Shown here piece by piece: positions 60,217 through 64,000 of a stretch of 64,000 nucleotides of DNA. A program made the translations under genes and the position numbers. The stretch is from JABMMZ01 sp964438995 (GTDB taxonomy: Bacteria; Bacteroidota; Bacteroidia; NS11-12g; UBA955): NCBI GenBank assembly GCA_964438995.1, contig CAYTMQ010000014.1, positions 1-64,000 of the forward strand, given 5' to 3'. Positions within the stretch are counted from its first letter, which is position 1. Each line of letters begins with the position of its first letter. The notes under the pieces were generated by a model. That model worked only from the letters and a program-made list of their open reading frames with translations. It was not told the origin of the DNA and made no database searches.

Positions 60217-60930
60217 ATGAGTAACAACGAAATCATAGAAAACGAAGAACAAAACGAAGAGTATATTGAGCAAGAAGAGAATTCTGGCCCTTCAAGTGCC
60301 AGTTTATTCGTTGATAAAATTAAAGCTTGGTTAAACAAACAGAACAAAACTTTGGTTCTTATTGTTTCTGTTGTTTTAATTGGTGGAATTGGATATTCTT
60401 TATACCATTTCATGTATAAAGTACCAAGAGAAAATGAAGCAATCGCTGCAATATACAAAGTGCAAGGCTATTATGAAGTAGATTCTTTTAAGTTGGTTCT
60501 TAAAGATGCACCAAAATTAGCTGAAAAATATAGTGGAACTAAAGGTGGAAACCTTTGCAACTATTACAGTGGTATGTGCTACTTAAGAGTTGGCGAATAT
60601 AAAAAAGGTCTAGAATATTTAGAAAACACATCATTTGATGATGTTGTAATGTCTTCATTGTCTTTATGTAATATTGGTGATGCATACATCGAAAACAAAG
60701 ATTATGACAATGGTTTAAAATTTTATTTAAAAAGCGTAGCTAAAGCTGAAGATGAATTTTCTGCTGTATGGACAAGAAAAAAAGCTGCTAAAGTTTACGA
60801 AAAGAAAAACCAATGGAAAGAAGCTTTAGAATTATACGAACAAATTAAAGCTAATTACTCTGAAGTGCAAGATGCTTATGATGTAGACAAATACATCGCT
60901 AGAGCTCAAGCCAACTTAGGTGCATATTAA
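60217..60930 (+). CDS. Membrane-anchored TPR protein (YfgM-like)
   Basis: 237 aa. Acidic cytosolic N-terminus (EIIENEEQNEEYIEQEEN), one helix at about 43-61 (TLVLIVSVVLIGGIGYSLYHFMY), then TPR units (GNLCNYYSGMCYLRVGEYKKGLEYLENT, SLCNIGDAYIENKDYDNGLKFYLKSVAKA, VYEKKNQWKEALELYEQI). YfgM-type proteins act at the Sec translocon. Ends one base into ribH. Confidence 0.82.
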   Translation: MSNNEIIENEEQNEEYIEQEENSGPSSASLFVDKIKAWLNKQNKTLVLIVSVVLIGGIGYSLYHFMYKVPRENEAIAAIYKVQGYYEVDSFKLVLKDAPKLAEKYSGTKGGNLCNYYSGMCYLRVGEYKKGLEYLENTSFDDVVMSSLSLCNIGDAYIENKDYDNGLKFYLKSVAKAEDEFSAVWTRKKAAKVYEKKNQWKEALELYEQIKANYSEVQDAYDVDKYIARAQANLGAY

Positions 60931-61403
60931 TGGCAACACATTTAAAAAACTTATCGGATTACAATCCAAATGATATACCCAATGCCGAAGACAAAGTCTT
61001 TGGCATTGTTGTTTCAGAATGGAATACAGACATCACTGGCGCTCTTTTAGAGGGTTGTCTCGAGGCTCTTGGCAAGGCTGGAGCAAAACAAGAAAACATT
61101 ATTATTGACTATGTGCCTGGCACGTTTGAATTACCTTATGGCGCTCAAAGACTTGCTATAAACAAACAACCTAATGCAGTTATTTGCTTAGGATGCGTTA
61201 TCCAAGGTGAAACCAGACATTTCGACTTTATTTGTCAAGCAGCAGCTGATGGAATAATGCAAGTATCTCTAAATCAAAACCTTCCAGTTATTTTTGGCGT
61301 ACTAACCACCAATAATTTAGAGCAAGCTAAAGACCGCAGCGGTGGAAAACATGGGAATAAAGGTTTCGAAGCAGGTATAACAGCCTTAAAACTAATAAGA
61401 TAG
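60930..61403 (+). CDS. ribH: 6,7-dimethyl-8-ribityllumazine synthase
   Basis: 157 aa. Condenses 5-amino-6-ribitylamino-uracil with 3,4-dihydroxybutanone 4-phosphate. Motifs: VVSEWNTDITGALLEGC, VPGTFELPYGAQRLA, CLGCVIQGETRHFDFIC (catalytic His), GVLTTNNLEQAKDRSGGKHGNKG. Feeds RibE (7126). ATG overlaps the TPR gene stop by one base. Confidence 0.96.
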   Translation: MATHLKNLSDYNPNDIPNAEDKVFGIVVSEWNTDITGALLEGCLEALGKAGAKQENIIIDYVPGTFELPYGAQRLAINKQPNAVICLGCVIQGETRHFDFICQAAADGIMQVSLNQNLPVIFGVLTTNNLEQAKDRSGGKHGNKGFEAGITALKLIR

Positions 61404-61478
61404 TTTGTTATTTTCTTTATAAAATTCCCCCTTTTTTTACTTCTTTTTCCTAATTTTTGAACATTTAATTTAATAATG

Positions 61479-61509
61479 TTTGTTTTTGTGTACAAATAAT
61501 TTACATTTG
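61479..61509 (+). promoter_or_regulatory. Promoter of the PKD protein gene
   Basis: TTTG (61479-61482), 19-bp spacer, TACATTTG (61502-61509), 22 bp before the ATG at 61532. Confidence 0.7.
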
Positions 61510-61531
61510 TACTTGAAAAACAACAAAAAAT

Positions 61532-64000
61532 ATGGATAAATTCTACAAAATGGCACTTGCTTTAAGTGTTTTTGTGGTATTTAATTACGGCATCATTGGT
61601 GCCCAATCAAATATCGCAACTAGTGCAACTGCCACAGGTTACACATCTGATCCAAATGGATTGTGGAACTGGTCGCAAATCAACAACAATAGCTTTAGTA
61701 GCTGTGGTAATCAAGAAGCCTTTATCTGGACATCAACCTATGGAATTCAAGGTAATGAGCACATGACATTTACTTGGTCTTCTGCCAAGAGCATGAATAA
61801 AATCAGGTTCCATAATGCTTGGAACAACACCAGGAATTTAACAGCAGCCGACGTATACTATTACAATGGATCTACTTATGTATTTTGGAAAACCATTTCC
61901 ATTGCTCAAGCCTGTGTAGACTCGGCATCATTTCCTACTGTCACAACAACCAGTTTAAGATTGACCAATTTTAAGATGACTGCAAGCGGTCAGCAATCTA
62001 ATCCAAGTTGGAGAGAAATTGAAATCATTAGCGCACCTAGCACCAATTATGATGCAGGTGTTTACACCATCAATCCCATAGATTTTTGCACAAATACTCA
62101 AGCCATTACTGCTCGCGTATTTAATTTTGGCAAACTAAAATTAGACAGCTTTAGATTGCATTGGAGCATAGATGGGACACCTCAAACCACTAGATATATA
62201 ACGAGCAAACTAGGTTCAGCTAAAGATACTGGAATTGTGCTAAACTCTTCTTTTTCTTTCTCTAATAATACAACCTATAACTTCAAATTCTGGACCAGTC
62301 GCCCTAACGGTCAAACCGACTCAGTAGCGGCAAACGATACATTGAAATATACCATAAAATTCTATGGTAATCCTCCTACTCCAACCACTACAAACTTTAC
62401 TCAATGTGGTATCGGAAAACCTACATTAAGCGCAAGTACTGGTGTAAGCACCGATACGATAATGTGGTATAAAACACCAACTGGAGGCACACCGTTTGCT
62501 AATGGCAAAAATGTTGTCGGTCCATCAATTTCTGGCACTACAACATTTTATGCACAGGCTTATCGCTTCGTAACAAAATCGTCTTTAAGCAATGGCAATA
62601 CAGGTAACATTGTTGTGTCGTTCAACTATTCTGCATACAATGGCAATTACTTCGACGTTACTCCAGTGAGCACATTAACTATTGATAGTATAGCATTTAG
62701 AGTATATCTAAACAACCCTACAACCAACTATCAATTGTATTACAAAACTGGAACCTTTAATGGCTCCGAAACAAATTCATCTGCATGGACATTGATTAAT
62801 TCAGGTGGTGGAAGATGTTATACTTCAGGTGGTATGAACTTTATAAAAGTATCTACTAAAGGTCTGCTGTTAACAGGAGCTCAATTATATGGATTCTATT
62901 TCACAATTGACCCTACAGGTGGAGGAAATGACATTTATATGAAAGGTTCTACTGCACCAACTTCCAACGGTGATTTAAGTATAGTAGGTGGTAAATATTC
63001 TTATGGCCTATTTGGCACTAGTGGCTTTGGCCCTACCTACACTATCGACTGCGAATTTTTCTATAGCAAAGCATGTATCAATCCTACCAGATCTGCATTA
63101 GTGGTTACAGTTAAACCTCGTCCAATTGGCTCTGATGTTGTTAAAGGCACTCCTTTCCAAGGTCAATTTAGAATTGGTGATAACACCAAACCTGACGTTG
63201 CTGAAGTTGGTAAAAGTAATACTTATGAACTTGTACCTCCTACAGGATTTACAAATGCAGGACATACCACAACTTGGGTAATTAATTCAGTAATTGCCAC
63301 TACTAGATGGGGAGCTGTTGTGCCTGGCACCGAATATACAACTGTTGCTCCGTCTTCAAGCGGACCAGGTTCTATAACTTTCTTACCTACATCTACATTC
63401 CTTGATAGTTTTGTTACTTTCTCAGTCAGATATTCTGATTTAGGTCCAAACTTCTGCGACTCCACAATTAAGAGAACTGTGGTTGTAGCACCAACTCCTA
63501 AACCAAGCTTCAAATTCCCAGCGTCCATCTGTTTAGGTGATGCTACCTTATTTGAAAATACAACAACTATCCATTCTGGCAATGCCACTTATACTTGGTA
63601 CTTCGGCGATGGTGATAGTTCTGACTTACAAAACCCAGTGCATGAATACAAACAAGCTGGCAGCTATAACGTAAAATTAATTGCTAAAAGTTTCCCTTGG
63701 GGAGTTTTAAAAGACACAACTATTTTAGTTGAAGTTGGTGAATTGCCTAATGTGAAATTTAGAGCTAATAACAAATGTCAAGGTATTGCAGTGTCGTTCC
63801 AAAACCAAACAACTGTTGGTAATGGGGTATTGACTTACGAATGGGATTTTGGTGATGCTTCTCCTAAATCTACTACTATCAATCCTACACATTTATATGC
63901 AACACCAGGTGGCTATAAAGTAACCCTAAAAGCTTCTGCTAATGGTTGTGTTGCTACACTTGTTAAAAATGCTTACATGTTTGCTCGTCCAGTGCCTAAC
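61532..64000 (+). CDS. Large exported PKD-domain protein, cut by window edge
   Basis: At least 823 aa and still open at base 64000. Signal peptide MDKFYKMALALSVFVVFNYG, ending IIGAQ. Then a discoidin-like or fibronectin-like N-terminal domain, a CARDB-like region (about 180-280), an Ig-like domain (CGIGKPTLSASTGVSTDTIMWYK, about 290-345), and a beta domain with TxCExF-type cysteines. At least two PKD domains lie at the end: TYTWYFGDGDSSDLQNPVHEYKQAGSYNVKLIA and TYEWDFGDASPKSTTINPTHLYATPGGYKVTLKA. Expected to carry a T9SS sorting domain beyond the edge, which cannot be seen. Confidence 0.85.
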   Translation, partial: MDKFYKMALALSVFVVFNYGIIGAQSNIATSATATGYTSDPNGLWNWSQINNNSFSSCGNQEAFIWTSTYGIQGNEHMTFTWSSAKSMNKIRFHNAWNNTRNLTAADVYYYNGSTYVFWKTISIAQACVDSASFPTVTTTSLRLTNFKMTASGQQSNPSWREIEIISAPSTNYDAGVYTINPIDFCTNTQAITARVFNFGKLKLDSFRLHWSIDGTPQTTRYITSKLGSAKDTGIVLNSSFSFSNNTTYNFKFWTSRPNGQTDSVAANDTLKYTIKFYGNPPTPTTTNFTQCGIGKPTLSASTGVSTDTIMWYKTPTGGTPFANGKNVVGPSISGTTTFYAQAYRFVTKSSLSNGNTGNIVVSFNYSAYNGNYFDVTPVSTLTIDSIAFRVYLNNPTTNYQLYYKTGTFNGSETNSSAWTLINSGGGRCYTSGGMNFIKVSTKGLLLTGAQLYGFYFTIDPTGGGNDIYMKGSTAPTSNGDLSIVGGKYSYGLFGTSGFGPTYTIDCEFFYSKACINPTRSALVVTVKPRPIGSDVVKGTPFQGQFRIGDNTKPDVAEVGKSNTYELVPPTGFTNAGHTTTWVINSVIATTRWGAVVPGTEYTTVAPSSSGPGSITFLPTSTFLDSFVTFSVRYSDLGPNFCDSTIKRTVVVAPTPKPSFKFPASICLGDATLFENTTTIHSGNATYTWYFGDGDSSDLQNPVHEYKQAGSYNVKLIAKSFPWGVLKDTTILVEVGELPNVKFRANNKCQGIAVSFQNQTTVGNGVLTYEWDFGDASPKSTTINPTHLYATPGGYKVTLKASANGCVATLVKNAYMFARPVPN

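Noticed and set aside
63223..63588. 121-aa minus-strand frame near the right edge
   Set aside because: Antisense to the PKD-domain gene, which has a promoter, signal peptide and real domains in frame up to base 64000.
1..64000. Prophage, integrative element or secretion-gene island
   Set aside because: No integrase, phage structural, conjugation or tRNA-attachment signals seen; the only transposase is the RAYT gene.

Overview
The window is chromosomal DNA of an AT-rich member of the Bacteroidota. Four things support this. Promoters have the phylum's TTTG-N19/20-TAnnTTTG form and recur throughout. Several proteins carry type IX secretion (T9SS) C-terminal sorting domains, and there is a probable PorZ. 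There is a TonB-dependent receptor, an ECF sigma gene overlapping a membrane-anchored beta-barrel gene, and a FloA/NfeD pair. Shine-Dalgarno sequences are generally absent, and TTG starts are common (at least eight genes). I cannot assign a genus.

Layout. 1-850: 5' part of a 16S rRNA gene on the minus strand behind three tandem promoters. 1.0-7.1 kb: envelope ECF sigma/anti-sigma-barrel pair and a 1344-residue MORN/WG-repeat exported protein. 7.1-24.8 kb: mostly housekeeping (ribE, TonB receptor, rpe, M28 peptidase, metF, rsgA, thioesterase, aroE, DedA, LOG, probable porZ, recO) with two tiny lipoproteins and a T9SS type B protein. 24.8-36.1 kb: small lipoproteins, a PhnA-domain protein, a broken PAS gene, a run of small plus-strand genes (gloA2, methyltransferase, NAD-binding protein, PH-domain and DUF3592 membrane proteins), a T9SS type A protein, an ArsR-regulator remnant with its operator still in front of an SRPBCC-VOC fusion, and a sterol desaturase-like enzyme.

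36.2-45.2 kb: aspS, then an accessory locus with five members of one uncharacterised small outer-membrane beta-barrel family interleaved with three members of one uncharacterised lipoprotein family. A beta-carbonic anhydrase sits among them. A near-identical REP-like repeat with 7-bp tandem TTGACTT tracts borders most of the cluster. This is the best candidate here for an undescribed system. 45.2-47.7 kb: arsenic operon (arsR, DUF6428, ACR3, LMW-PTP-type arsenate reductase). 47.7-48.9 kb: a RAYT (TnpA-REP) transposase gene between two roughly 200-bp direct repeats with REP hairpins.

48.9-53.1 kb: VWA / Rv0958-type AAA+ / methyltransferase / UbiA prenyltransferase operon. 53.1-59.1 kb (minus, except one GT87): membrane protein, peroxiredoxin-nfeD-floA, recF-DUF721-carotenoid protein. 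59.1-61.4 kb: pdhA, TPR protein, ribH. 61.5-64.0 kb: start of a large PKD-domain exported protein that runs off the window.
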